Position numbers and translations under genes: made by a program
Source: Candidatus Yonathbacteria bacterium
GTDB taxonomy: Bacteria; Patescibacteriota; Minisyncoccia; Phycocordibacterales; UBA1550
Direction: 5' to 3'
DNA: 12,144 nucleotides
Assembly (NCBI GenBank): GCA_003489395.1
Contig: DNMN01000044.1
Span: 1,696-13,839 of the forward strand
Shown: piece by piece, positions 4,641 to 11,453 of the stretch
Layout: the number at the start of each line of letters is the position of its first letter
Numbering within the stretch: position 1 is the first letter of the stretch
The notes under the pieces: generated by a model
The model's input: the letters and a program-made list of their open reading frames with translations, nothing else
What the model was told of the DNA's origin: nothing
The model's database searches: none

Positions 4641-7211
4641 CTATTTCTTTTGAGCTCGTAGAACTTTCTTTAAATACTTTCCTGTGTGCGAAAGAGGGCT
4701 AGCGGCGATTTGCTCTGGAGTTCCGCGCGCGACTATTTGCCCACCGCCTTCACCGCCCTCGGGACCGATATCTATCACGTAGTCTGCGCTTTTGATGACA
4801 TCCATATTGTGTTCAATAAGGATGACGCTATTGCCTTTGTCCACTAGCTTTTGCAGGATTTCAATAAGCTTGCGTACATCCTCGTAGTGGAGTCCGACAG
4901 TAGGCTCGTCCAAAAGGTATATTGTTTTCTCCACATGAGGGCGATAGAGCTCGGAGGAAATTTTCACGCGTTGAGCCTCACCGCCAGAAAGTGTAGTTGC
5001 GGATTGTCCAAGCTTCAAGTATCCGAGACCTACATCGTTGAGAGTCTTTAGGCGGTCATATATTGCAGGAATGTCCTCAAAAAATTTGATAGCCTCCTCT
5101 ACTGTCATTTCAAGAACCTCATAAATATTTTTCTTTTTATACTTTATTTCAAGGGTGTCCTTTTCAAAACGCTTTCCGCGACATACATCACAAGTGACAT
5201 ATACTGTCGGCAAAAAATGCATTTCAACAGCAATCGTGCCGTTGCCCTCGCATGTCTCGCATCGGCCCCCTTTTACGTTGAATGAAAACCTCCCCGGTCC
5301 CCACCCACGAAGACGAGCCTCTGCCGTCTCCGCAAAGAGGTCGCGCATAAAAGTGAATGAGCCTGTGTATGTTGCCGGGTTTGAGCGTGGTGTGCGACCG
5401 ATAGCGGATTGATCTATGAGCACAGTGCGTGAAAGATATTCCGTGCCGGTAAAACTTTCGCAGTTAAAAATATCAGCAGTGCGGTACTTGCGCTCAAGAC
5501 GCGCCTGCAGATTTTTGTGAATTAGCTCGTACATAAAAGTAGATTTGCCAGAGCCGGACACACCAGTGATGGCGACAAGTTTTCCGAGCGGAATATCCGC
5601 ATTCATTCTTTTGATATTAAAAATTGTGCCCTCGCGAATACGTAGGTGCCCTTTGTCAGTATCGCGTCTTTTTGGAATAGGCACGGAAACATCACCACGC
5701 AAATAGTCTAGCGTGAGTGATTTATATTTTTTAGTGTTAGTGATGAGTTCGTCCAAGTCACCTGAAACTACTATTTCTCCTCCGTGCACACCCGCACCTG
5801 GGCCAATGTCCACCATATAGTCCGCGGCGAAAATAGTATCTTCGTCGTGCTCAACTACGATGATGGTATTGCCAATGTCGCGGAGCTCCTTGAGAGTTTT
5901 GATGAGGCGGTCGTTGTCGCGCTGGTGGAGGCCGATGGTAGGCTCGTCTAGCACGTACAGCGCGCCTACGAGGCGTGAACCAAGCTGTGACGCGAGGCGA
6001 ATACGCTGACCCTCTCCACCCGAGAGCGTGCCAGCGCGACGGCTGAGGGTTAGATAGTTCAAACCGACCTCCAACATAAATGAAAGACGGTTTTGAATTT
6101 CCTTTACTACGGGTACTGAAATGTCTTTGTCTCGCGCAGAGATTTTTAAAGTTGCGAAAAAATCTGATGCGTCTTGAATGGACATATTCACGAGCTCAAC
6201 AATATTTTTTCCGCTTACAAAAACATTGAGGGCCTCTTTGCGTAGACGCGCGCCATCACAGTCTGGACAATTTTCTTTTCCAAAAAAATGTTTTGTGCCG
6301 AGCCCATTACAAAGAGGACATGCGCCGTATGGAGAGTTGAATGAAAAAAGTCTTGGTTCAATTTCAGGATATGAAAAGCCGTCATTCGGACACGCAAAAC
6401 GATTGGACATAATGAAGTCCTTAATATCTGCTTTCTTGTCTGTAAATACAATTCGTACCAAACTTTGCGATTCATCTATCGCCTTTTCTACGGCCTCTCC
6501 TAAACGCTCCCTGCCTTTTTCTTTACCCTTGAAGTCAGCAAGCAAAATTTCGTCCACAAGAACATCAATCTCGTGTTTCTTTGTTTTTGAGAGTTCAATT
6601 TTCTCACGGAGATTGTGCATCACTCCATCAATGCGCACCATCAAAAATCCTTTGCTAAGAAGGTCGTAAAGAAGCTGGTAGTACTCTCCTTTGCGTCCGC
6701 GTACTAGAGGAGCAAAGATTCGAATTGATGCTGACTTCTTTCCTACCGCACCTTTCACGTCGTCCATGATGAAATTTATGATTTCTTCGGTGCCGAGACG
6801 CTTGATTTCTTGTCCGCAGATTAGACAATGCGGTTTGCCAATGCGCGCGTAAAGCACGCGAAGGTAATCGTATACTTCGGTAATGGTTGCCACGGTGGAA
6901 CGCGGGTTTGATGAGTGGGATTTCTGGTCAATGGATATGGACGGAGAAAGTCCAGTGATCTCATCCACATCCGGCTTCTGCATTTGGTTTAGGAACTGCC
7001 TTGCGTACGCGGACAAAGACTCCACATAGCGACGCTGACCTTCTGCGAAGATGGTATCAAACGCAAGCGAGGATTTTCCAGACCCGGAAAGCCCCGTAAA
7101 GACAATCATCTTTTCACGAGGCATCTCTACGCTGATATTTTTGAGATTGTGCGTGCGCGCGCCACGTACAACGATTTTGTCTAGTGCTTTCGATTTTTTG
7201 TTTTCAGCCAT
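4641..7211 (-). CDS. uvrA: UvrABC system protein A (excision repair ATPase) lacking the insertion domain
   Basis: An 856-aa protein, the damage-recognition ATPase that loads UvrB. It has two ABC modules: Walker A GLSGSGKSS (40-48) with signature LSGGEGQR (396-403) and LDEPTIGLH (421-429); Walker A GVSGSGKST (550-558) with signature LSGGEAQR (741-748) and LDEPTVGLH (767-775). The UvrB-binding region begins at HCLIC (129-132). The C-terminal zinc finger is intact (C651, C654, C674, C677). The first finger reads CPND...CPLC (C274, D277, C298, C301), with Asp in place of one Cys. Between GLGTKHFF (303-310) and CPDC (315-318) only a few residues remain where other UvrA proteins carry about 110 residues of insertion domain. 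Usual length is about 940 aa. ATG 7209-7211 is chosen over an upstream TTG extension because the promoter lies inside that extension. Confidence 0.96.
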   Translation of the reverse strand: MAENKKSKALDKIVVRGARTHNLKNISVEMPREKMIVFTGLSGSGKSSLAFDTIFAEGQRRYVESLSAYARQFLNQMQKPDVDEITGLSPSISIDQKSHSSNPRSTVATITEVYDYLRVLYARIGKPHCLICGQEIKRLGTEEIINFIMDDVKGAVGKKSASIRIFAPLVRGRKGEYYQLLYDLLSKGFLMVRIDGVMHNLREKIELSKTKKHEIDVLVDEILLADFKGKEKGRERLGEAVEKAIDESQSLVRIVFTDKKADIKDFIMSNRFACPNDGFSYPEIEPRLFSFNSPYGACPLCNGLGTKHFFGKENCPDCDGARLRKEALNVFVSGKNIVELVNMSIQDASDFFATLKISARDKDISVPVVKEIQNRLSFMLEVGLNYLTLSRRAGTLSGGEGQRIRLASQLGSRLVGALYVLDEPTIGLHQRDNDRLIKTLKELRDIGNTIIVVEHDEDTIFAADYMVDIGPGAGVHGGEIVVSGDLDELITNTKKYKSLTLDYLRGDVSVPIPKRRDTDKGHLRIREGTIFNIKRMNADIPLGKLVAITGVSGSGKSTFMYELIHKNLQARLERKYRTADIFNCESFTGTEYLSRTVLIDQSAIGRTPRSNPATYTGSFTFMRDLFAETAEARLRGWGPGRFSFNVKGGRCETCEGNGTIAVEMHFLPTVYVTCDVCRGKRFEKDTLEIKYKKKNIYEVLEMTVEEAIKFFEDIPAIYDRLKTLNDVGLGYLKLGQSATTLSGGEAQRVKISSELYRPHVEKTIYLLDEPTVGLHYEDVRKLIEILQKLVDKGNSVILIEHNMDVIKSADYVIDIGPEGGEGGGQIVARGTPEQIAASPLSHTGKYLKKVLRAQKK

Positions 7212-7227
7212 GGTAATTAAGGTGCCC

Positions 7228-7256
7228 AGTATACCAGATTTTTTGAATAATGGCAA
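7228..7256 (-). promoter_or_regulatory. Promoter of uvrA
   Basis: On the minus strand TTGCCA (7251-7256), a 17-bp spacer and TATACT (7228-7233), with an extended -10 TGG. Transcription should start about 12 nt before the ATG at 7211, with no SD in between. This placement rules out the longer TTG-initiated reading of UvrA. Confidence 0.75.
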
Positions 7257-7262
7257 TTCCTG

Positions 7263-7291
7263 TTGCTAGCGCTCTTCCTATGTGCTAGCAT
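7263..7291 (+). promoter_or_regulatory. Promoter of the first beta-barrel-like gene
   Basis: TTGCTA (7263-7268), a 17-bp spacer and TAGCAT (7286-7291) with an extended -10 TGC. The palindrome GCTAGC occurs twice, at 7265-7270 and 7284-7289, overlapping both boxes. The -35 box starts 7 bp beyond the uvrA -35 box on the other strand. The leader is about 44 nt and carries AGGGGG (7331-7336). Confidence 0.6.
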
Positions 7292-7341
7292 TTTAATCAG
7301 TACAAGAGTTTTTTCTTGAAATACAAAAAAAGGGGGTAAAA

Positions 7342-8010
7342 ATGAAACACATTCTTGTTTTTGTAATTGTTCTTTTGATGCCTTTGCTTGCCAGCGCGGA
7401 AGTAACATGGACTGGAGGAGTTGGCGCCGGCCAGATGATTGTTTTGGACGGAATAAAACAATCAAGCACTGAAAAACAGATCGCAAGCATTCCAGGAGTG
7501 ATGAGCTCCGAAAGCATAGAGGACAAAACGACCTACAAGTCGTTTTCACTCGGACGTTGCTGGAATGAAAATTTTTGCGTAGAGGGAGCGTACTTATGGG
7601 GCGCTCACTTTGGCACAAATCTCGCGATAAACAATGTCGGTGTAGGCGTGGTCAATGTAGGCGGTTCCCAAATTGATTTTGGTACTCTGCCTGCAAATCT
7701 AACTATGCGACGCGAGGCCGATGTTTCTGCGGCACAGCTGTCGGCTCTCTGGAAAGTTCCTGTGAGCGATTATGTTGATGTTTTTGGCAGAGTAGGTCTC
7801 TATGACTACAATGTGAAAACAACTGCCAAAATATTGCTTCCAGGTACATCAATCTTCCTCGCAGAGGAAAGCGAGGACAGAGGAACTGTGCCAATGGCAA
7901 GCATTGGCTTTGATGCGAACTTTTTGAAAAAGCTGACCATCCGTGTAGAAGGACAAAAAACCGGAGTGGTAAGCATCTTTTCAGTTTTGTTTGTCTACAA
8001 GATCAAGTAG
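7342..8010 (+). CDS. Secreted beta-barrel-like (OmpA/opacity-type) protein, paralogue 1
   Basis: A 222-aa protein with a clear Sec signal peptide (MKHILVFVIVLLMPLLASA, cleavage likely after residue 19). The rest alternates polar and hydrophobic residues with many glycines and no long hydrophobic helix, as in small outer-membrane barrels. It has a GGVGAG opening strand, an FCVEGAYLWG strand, DYVDVFGRVGLYDY (143-156) and a last strand VSIFSVLFVYKIK at the C-terminus. VSAAQLS..WK.PVSDYV.VFGRVG (128-152) matches the same residues in the next gene. Cys73 and Cys79 could form a disulfide. AGGGGG five bases before the ATG fixes the start. It has its own promoter and terminator. The fold is inferred from sequence pattern, and the role is unknown. 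Confidence 0.82.
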   Translation: MKHILVFVIVLLMPLLASAEVTWTGGVGAGQMIVLDGIKQSSTEKQIASIPGVMSSESIEDKTTYKSFSLGRCWNENFCVEGAYLWGAHFGTNLAINNVGVGVVNVGGSQIDFGTLPANLTMRREADVSAAQLSALWKVPVSDYVDVFGRVGLYDYNVKTTAKILLPGTSIFLAEESEDRGTVPMASIGFDANFLKKLTIRVEGQKTGVVSIFSVLFVYKIK

Positions 8011-8022
8011 GCTCTACAAAAC

Positions 8023-8061
8023 AATAGCGGTAACGATTTTTGCAATCGTTACCGCTATTTT
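8023..8061 (+). terminator. Intrinsic terminator after the first beta-barrel-like gene
   Basis: A 16-bp perfect stem (8023-8038 with 8044-8059) closes a TTTGC loop and is followed by TTTTCTT on the plus strand. On the minus strand the stem is followed by TTGTTTTG, so it may also stop antisense transcription arriving from uvrB. Confidence 0.85.
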
Positions 8062-8081
8062 CTTGCCTATTTTGAGAATGC

Positions 8082-8110
8082 TTGACTTTTTAGCCCCAAT
8101 ATGCTATTAT
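8082..8110 (+). promoter_or_regulatory. Strong promoter of the second beta-barrel-like gene
   Basis: TTGACT (8082-8087), a 17-bp spacer and TATTAT (8105-8110) with an extended -10 TGC. The expected leader is about 64 nt and begins shortly before a stable hairpin. Confidence 0.8.
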
Positions 8111-8127
8111 TTTAAAAGTAACAAAGT

Positions 8128-8151
8128 CCCCTATTATGTAGGTAATAGGGG
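8128..8151 (+). promoter_or_regulatory. 5' UTR stem-loop upstream of the second beta-barrel-like gene
   Basis: CCCCTATTA (8128-8136) pairs perfectly with TAATAGGGG (8143-8151) around the loop TGTAGG, about 11 nt into the predicted leader. There is no T-run, so it is not a terminator. It lies 18 nt before the SD AAGGAGGA (8169-8176) and does not cover it, which fits a stability element rather than an SD-blocking switch (inference). Confidence 0.6.
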
Positions 8152-8180
8152 TTTATCGTTGTCAAAAAAAGGAGGAGTAG

Positions 8181-8870
8181 ATGAAAAAGTATCTCGTTGC
8201 ACTGATGTTTTTTTGTGGCCTATTTTCGCAAGTAGCGCAGGCAGACGACGAAGCAAGTCGCTGGTATGTGGGAGCTGGGGTTGCCGAACTGGTGTCCCCT
8301 GGCGGTATCCCTATGTCACCGCAGGAGATGGGATTTCTGGTTAACCAGACCTACTGGAATAGCAGTAGAACTGTGGAAAACAGGCGACTTGCTAATGAGG
8401 TCACGGTGGGTTATCAGATGAATGGCACCTTTGCGGTTGAGCTCGGATATATCCGTGGCGACAGCGGTGCCAAGGCGACAACCACGGCAACTATGCCAAC
8501 GTTTGACTGGAATACTGGCTTGCCAATTTCTGTCCCCATCACAATCGCGCAAAAAGAAACTCTTTCTGCGTGGCAACTGTCGTTCGTAGGCCAAAAGCCG
8601 TTGAATGACTATGTGTCAGTAATGGCGCGCCTCGGAATGATGAGGGCGCATACTGAATGGGAACAGCGCCAGACGTACACATGGCCGGCAAGTTGGAACG
8701 GCGACGGATCTTCACAAATCTGGACACGTTCATCAAACAAAGAAACGTTGCTCTACGGTCTCGGCTTCACTGCAAAGGTCGCAAACAACACGGACATTCG
8801 CGTGGAATGGAAAAAGTCCAGCGCGATGCAAACCGGTGTTTCATCGGCAGTTCTCCTTTTTCAACTTTAA
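8181..8870 (+). CDS. Secreted beta-barrel-like (OmpA/opacity-type) protein, paralogue 2
   Basis: A 229-aa protein with a Sec signal peptide (cleavage likely after AQA, residue 21) and no lipobox. The mature part looks like an eight-stranded small barrel: RWYVGAGVAEL (27-37), NEVTVGYQ / TFAVELGYIRGD (72-94), LSAWQLSF (128-135), DYVSVMARLGMM (143-154), TLLYGLGFTAKV / TDIRVEWKK (189-212) and a closing strand GVSSAVLLFQL at the C-terminus. LSAWQLS lies at the same residue numbers as VSAAQLS in the upstream gene, and P[VL][SN]DYV.V..R[VL]G[LM] is shared, so the two are tandem paralogues. ATG 8181 is fixed by AAGGAGGA four bases upstream. Its promoter, leader hairpin and terminator are separate from those of the first copy. 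Surface location is inferred; the ligand is unknown. Confidence 0.84.
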   Translation: MKKYLVALMFFCGLFSQVAQADDEASRWYVGAGVAELVSPGGIPMSPQEMGFLVNQTYWNSSRTVENRRLANEVTVGYQMNGTFAVELGYIRGDSGAKATTTATMPTFDWNTGLPISVPITIAQKETLSAWQLSFVGQKPLNDYVSVMARLGMMRAHTEWEQRQTYTWPASWNGDGSSQIWTRSSNKETLLYGLGFTAKVANNTDIRVEWKKSSAMQTGVSSAVLLFQL

Positions 8871-8888
8871 CCAAACCGCTATGCGGTG

Positions 8889-8924
8889 CATCCTCAGGCT
8901 TAGGCTTGAGGATGTTTTTATTTT
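8889..8924 (+). terminator. Intrinsic terminator after the second beta-barrel-like gene
   Basis: An 11-bp stem with one G-T pair (8889-8899 with 8904-8914), loop TTAG, then TTTTTATTTT. The T-run overlaps the uvrB stop codon (8918-8920). On the minus strand no T-run follows, so it serves the plus strand only. A small ACCGC/GCGGT hairpin lies just upstream at 8874-8886. Confidence 0.85.
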
Positions 8925-11005
8925 AGTAGTTGCTCTTTAAGCATCACGATTTCATCTCGCAAAATCGCCGCGGTTTCGAAATCTAGCTCCTTCACCGCTT
9001 TGGACATTTCTTTTTCTTTTAATTTCAATAGTTTTTGCGGGTCTTTTATAAATATCTGCGCATCTATGTCTAGGTTAATTCGCACTGCTTTCATATGGTC
9101 TGTTTCAAGATGCTCGGTGATGTCCTTGATTTGTTTGATGATAGTTTTTGGGGTTATGCCGTGCTCTTTGTTGTAAGCAACCTGAATAGCGCGACGGCGA
9201 CTTGTTTCGGAAACCGCGCGTTCAATAGAACCAGTAATTTTTTCTGCATAAAGAATCACACGCCCCTCCACGTTGCGCGCAGCGCGACCAATAATCTGAA
9301 TGAGCGATGTTTCTGAACGAAGAAAACCCTCTTTGTCAGCATCAAGGATGCCAATGAGCGTTACTTCTGGCAGGTCCAGGCCTTCACGGAGGAGGTTCAC
9401 ACCCACGAGGCAGTCAAACGTTCCCTTGCGAAAGGCCGTTAGGATTTGGATACGTTCTAGTGTTTTGATGTCGCTATGCACATACTCAGCCTTGATTCCC
9501 TCCCCTTTTAAATATTCTGAAAGGTCCTCAGCCATTTTTTTAGTAAGGGTTGTTGCAATCACGCGTCCACCTTTTGCAACCGCAATTTTTGTTTCAGCGA
9601 TGAGGTCTTGAATCTGACCTGGGTATGCGCCCTTTGAACGGTCCTCAAGTTCCCCTCTCGTGTCTTTGCTTTTCTTAAAACTTGGGCCTGTGGGGAAATT
9701 TGGACGCGCAAGAATGGGGCGAATAGAAATCTCTGGGTCAATGAGTCCTGTTGGGCGAATTACTTGCTCCACAACCTGCGCGCTGTTTTCTTTTTCATAT
9801 ACAGATGGTGTGGCAGAAGTAAAAACCATTTGTCCTACGCGCTCGTGAAATTCTTCTGAACGAAGCGGGCGGTTGTCCATTGCAGACGGCAAGCGAAAGC
9901 CGAACTCCACAAGAGTTTTTTTACGCGATTGGTCGCCTGCGTACATTCCGCCTATTTGTGGAATGGTCACATGCGATTCGTCTATGATAGTGAGAAAGTC
10001 AGGCTTTCCATCTTTTGTCCTAGGGAAGTACGAAAGAAGTGTGTCAGGGGCAGAACCAGCGCTACGCCCAGACATATGACGTGAATAGTTTTCAATGCCA
10101 CTACAGTAGCCAACTTCGCGAATCATAGCGAGGTCGTATGTGGTGCGACGCTTTAATCTTTCAGCCTCAAGTAGCTTCCCTTCTTTCTCAAATTTCTTTA
10201 GTTGAGAATCAAGCTCTTTTTTAATGACTTTTATTGCGCGCGATTTTTCAGCTTCATTGGTTATGAAGTGTTTTGCGGGAAAAATAAAAATTGATTCAGG
10301 AGTGTCTACGATTTTTTGTGATACTGGGTCAACTTTGTTGATTGACTCAATGCCTTTTGTGTCCATTGTGATACTCCACACTATCTTTTCTGATACAGGC
10401 ATTATTTCTATGAGAGCGCCGATAGAGCGGAATGTTCCGGGAGTAAGGTCGGCATTGGTGCGTGTGAAGTGAATGTTGATGAGTTTCTGCATAAGCGTCT
10501 TGCGGTCAATTTTTTGCCCTGAACTCAATTTCATATTTTCTTTTTCATATTCAGCGGGTGAACCCAAACCGTAAATACACGAAACAGACGCAACAATAAT
10601 CACATCTTTGCGTGTAAGAAGCGCCTGCGTGGATGCGTGGCGGAGACGGTCAATTTCTTCGTTAATTTGCGCGTCCTTTTCTATATATGTGTCCGTCGTC
10701 GGCATGTACGCCTCTGGTTGATAGTAGTCGTAGTACGATACGAAATAGTGCACCGCATTGTCTGGGAAAAATTCTTTGTATTCCTGCGCGAGCTGTGCGG
10801 CGAGGGTTTTGTTATGAGCGATGACGAGCGTCGGTTTGCCGACAGACGCAATGACATTCGCCATCGTGAATGTTTTACCTGAGCCGGTAACACCAAGCAA
10901 AGTCTGCGCGCACATCCCTTTTTTAAGTCCAACCAAAAGCTCCTTGATTGCTTTGGGTTGGTCGCCTGCTGGAGGCCAATCTGATTTTATGCTAAATGTA
11001 GACAT
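8918..11005 (-). CDS. uvrB: UvrABC system protein B, with an extra segment before domain 3
   Basis: A 695-aa protein, the helicase-like damage-verification subunit. Landmarks are Walker A GVTGSGKTFT (38-47), the tyrosine-rich beta-hairpin (YYDYYQPEAY, 91-100, through RHASTQALL at about 122-130), DESH (342-345), SAT (397-399), RVIATTLTKKMAEDL in domain 3, motif VI QIIGRAARN (570-578) and a C-terminal UVR motif (about 657-692) that binds UvrC. Between IRP (428-430) and QIQDLI (464-469) there are about 33 residues, where other UvrB proteins have about four; this segment is rich in Pro, Lys and Gly. E. coli UvrB is 673 aa. The ATG at 11003-11005 has no SD, and the promoter sits 15 bp upstream. 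No minus-strand terminator is seen after the stop. Confidence 0.97.
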   Translation of the reverse strand: MSTFSIKSDWPPAGDQPKAIKELLVGLKKGMCAQTLLGVTGSGKTFTMANVIASVGKPTLVIAHNKTLAAQLAQEYKEFFPDNAVHYFVSYYDYYQPEAYMPTTDTYIEKDAQINEEIDRLRHASTQALLTRKDVIIVASVSCIYGLGSPAEYEKENMKLSSGQKIDRKTLMQKLINIHFTRTNADLTPGTFRSIGALIEIMPVSEKIVWSITMDTKGIESINKVDPVSQKIVDTPESIFIFPAKHFITNEAEKSRAIKVIKKELDSQLKKFEKEGKLLEAERLKRRTTYDLAMIREVGYCSGIENYSRHMSGRSAGSAPDTLLSYFPRTKDGKPDFLTIIDESHVTIPQIGGMYAGDQSRKKTLVEFGFRLPSAMDNRPLRSEEFHERVGQMVFTSATPSVYEKENSAQVVEQVIRPTGLIDPEISIRPILARPNFPTGPSFKKSKDTRGELEDRSKGAYPGQIQDLIAETKIAVAKGGRVIATTLTKKMAEDLSEYLKGEGIKAEYVHSDIKTLERIQILTAFRKGTFDCLVGVNLLREGLDLPEVTLIGILDADKEGFLRSETSLIQIIGRAARNVEGRVILYAEKITGSIERAVSETSRRRAIQVAYNKEHGITPKTIIKQIKDITEHLETDHMKAVRINLDIDAQIFIKDPQKLLKLKEKEMSKAVKELDFETAAILRDEIVMLKEQLLK

Positions 11006-11020
11006 AACGGTAAGGTTGAC

Positions 11021-11029
11021 AATATACCA
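11021..11029 (-). promoter_or_regulatory. Extended -10 promoter of uvrB
   Basis: On the minus strand TGGTATATT: -10 box TATATT (11021-11026) with TGG before it, as in uvrA. The -35 match is poor (TTCCTT, 11044-11049). Expected start is 8-9 nt before the ATG. A TACCAT/ATGGTA palindrome at 11025-11039 overlaps the box. Confidence 0.6.
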
Positions 11030-11039
11030 TAAAATGGTA
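11025..11039. repeat. 15-bp palindrome in the uvrB / orphan-gene promoter region
   Basis: TACCAT (11025-11030) and ATGGTA (11034-11039) flank AAA. It overlaps the uvrB extended -10 and lies between the boxes of the divergent plus-strand promoter, where a repressor could bind. It does not match the E. coli (CTGT-N8-ACAG) or Bacillus (GAAC-N4-GTTC) LexA site. Confidence 0.5.
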
Positions 11040-11087
11040 GTTTAAGGAAGGGCATATCATAATCTTTTATGAAAGGAGTAGTTCGTT

Positions 11088-11438
11088 ATGACAAAGAAGA
11101 ACATCAGAGTTATGGCCTGCCATGACAAGGTATGGACATTTGAAGAACTACATCGTCGTATTGCCGGTGTAGTTGAAAATCCTGGGCCGGAAGAGCAGAA
11201 ATTTGTTGCTTGGCTCAAACAGGAGATTGAACAAGGACTGAAATATTTTCATGTCTCACTAAAGAGTACGACGCAGTATTTTTTTGACAAAATGGCAGAA
11301 CGGGCAGAAGGAACTCCCGCTGTCCCGCCTCCACCTGTTGTTGGAGAGGAAAGAGAAGCTTTGTTTGCTGAGCTGAACAAAATAAACGAGTTGGTTGCTA
11401 CTGGGCAATACGTCAACGTCACTGACAAAGTTTTATAA
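11088..11438 (+). CDS. Hypothetical protein, 116 aa
   Basis: I do not recognise this protein. It begins MTKKNIRVMACHDKVWTFEE. It looks soluble and largely helical up to about residue 75, then has a proline-rich hinge (PAVPPPPVV, about 77-85) and a short acidic C-terminal helix (EEREALFAELNKINELV). There is no signal peptide or membrane segment. The ATG is supported by AAAGGAG (11072-11078) about nine bases upstream. The leader shares GAGTAGTTC just before the start with the orphan gene at 4283. It is monocistronic, divergent from uvrB and convergent with tgt, with a strong terminator of its own, so it is very probably a real gene. Confidence 0.75.
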   Translation: MTKKNIRVMACHDKVWTFEELHRRIAGVVENPGPEEQKFVAWLKQEIEQGLKYFHVSLKSTTQYFFDKMAERAEGTPAVPPPPVVGEEREALFAELNKINELVATGQYVNVTDKVL

Positions 11439-11453
11439 TCTGAAAATATGCTG

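Larger units (their letters stand above)
11016..11043 (+). promoter_or_regulatory. Possible promoter of the 116-aa orphan gene
   Basis: A consensus -35 TTGACA (11016-11021) and a weak -10 TAGTTT (11038-11043) are spaced 16 bp. It overlaps the divergent uvrB promoter, so the two may compete. Confidence 0.4.

Noticed and set aside
7212..7256. TTG-initiated 15-residue extension of UvrA
   Set aside because: A good promoter (7228-7256) lies inside it and the family N-terminus begins at the ATG at 7211.
8316..8594. Minus-strand frame opposite the second barrel gene
   Set aside because: Antisense shadow; the plus-strand gene has signal peptide, SD, promoter, terminator and a paralogue.
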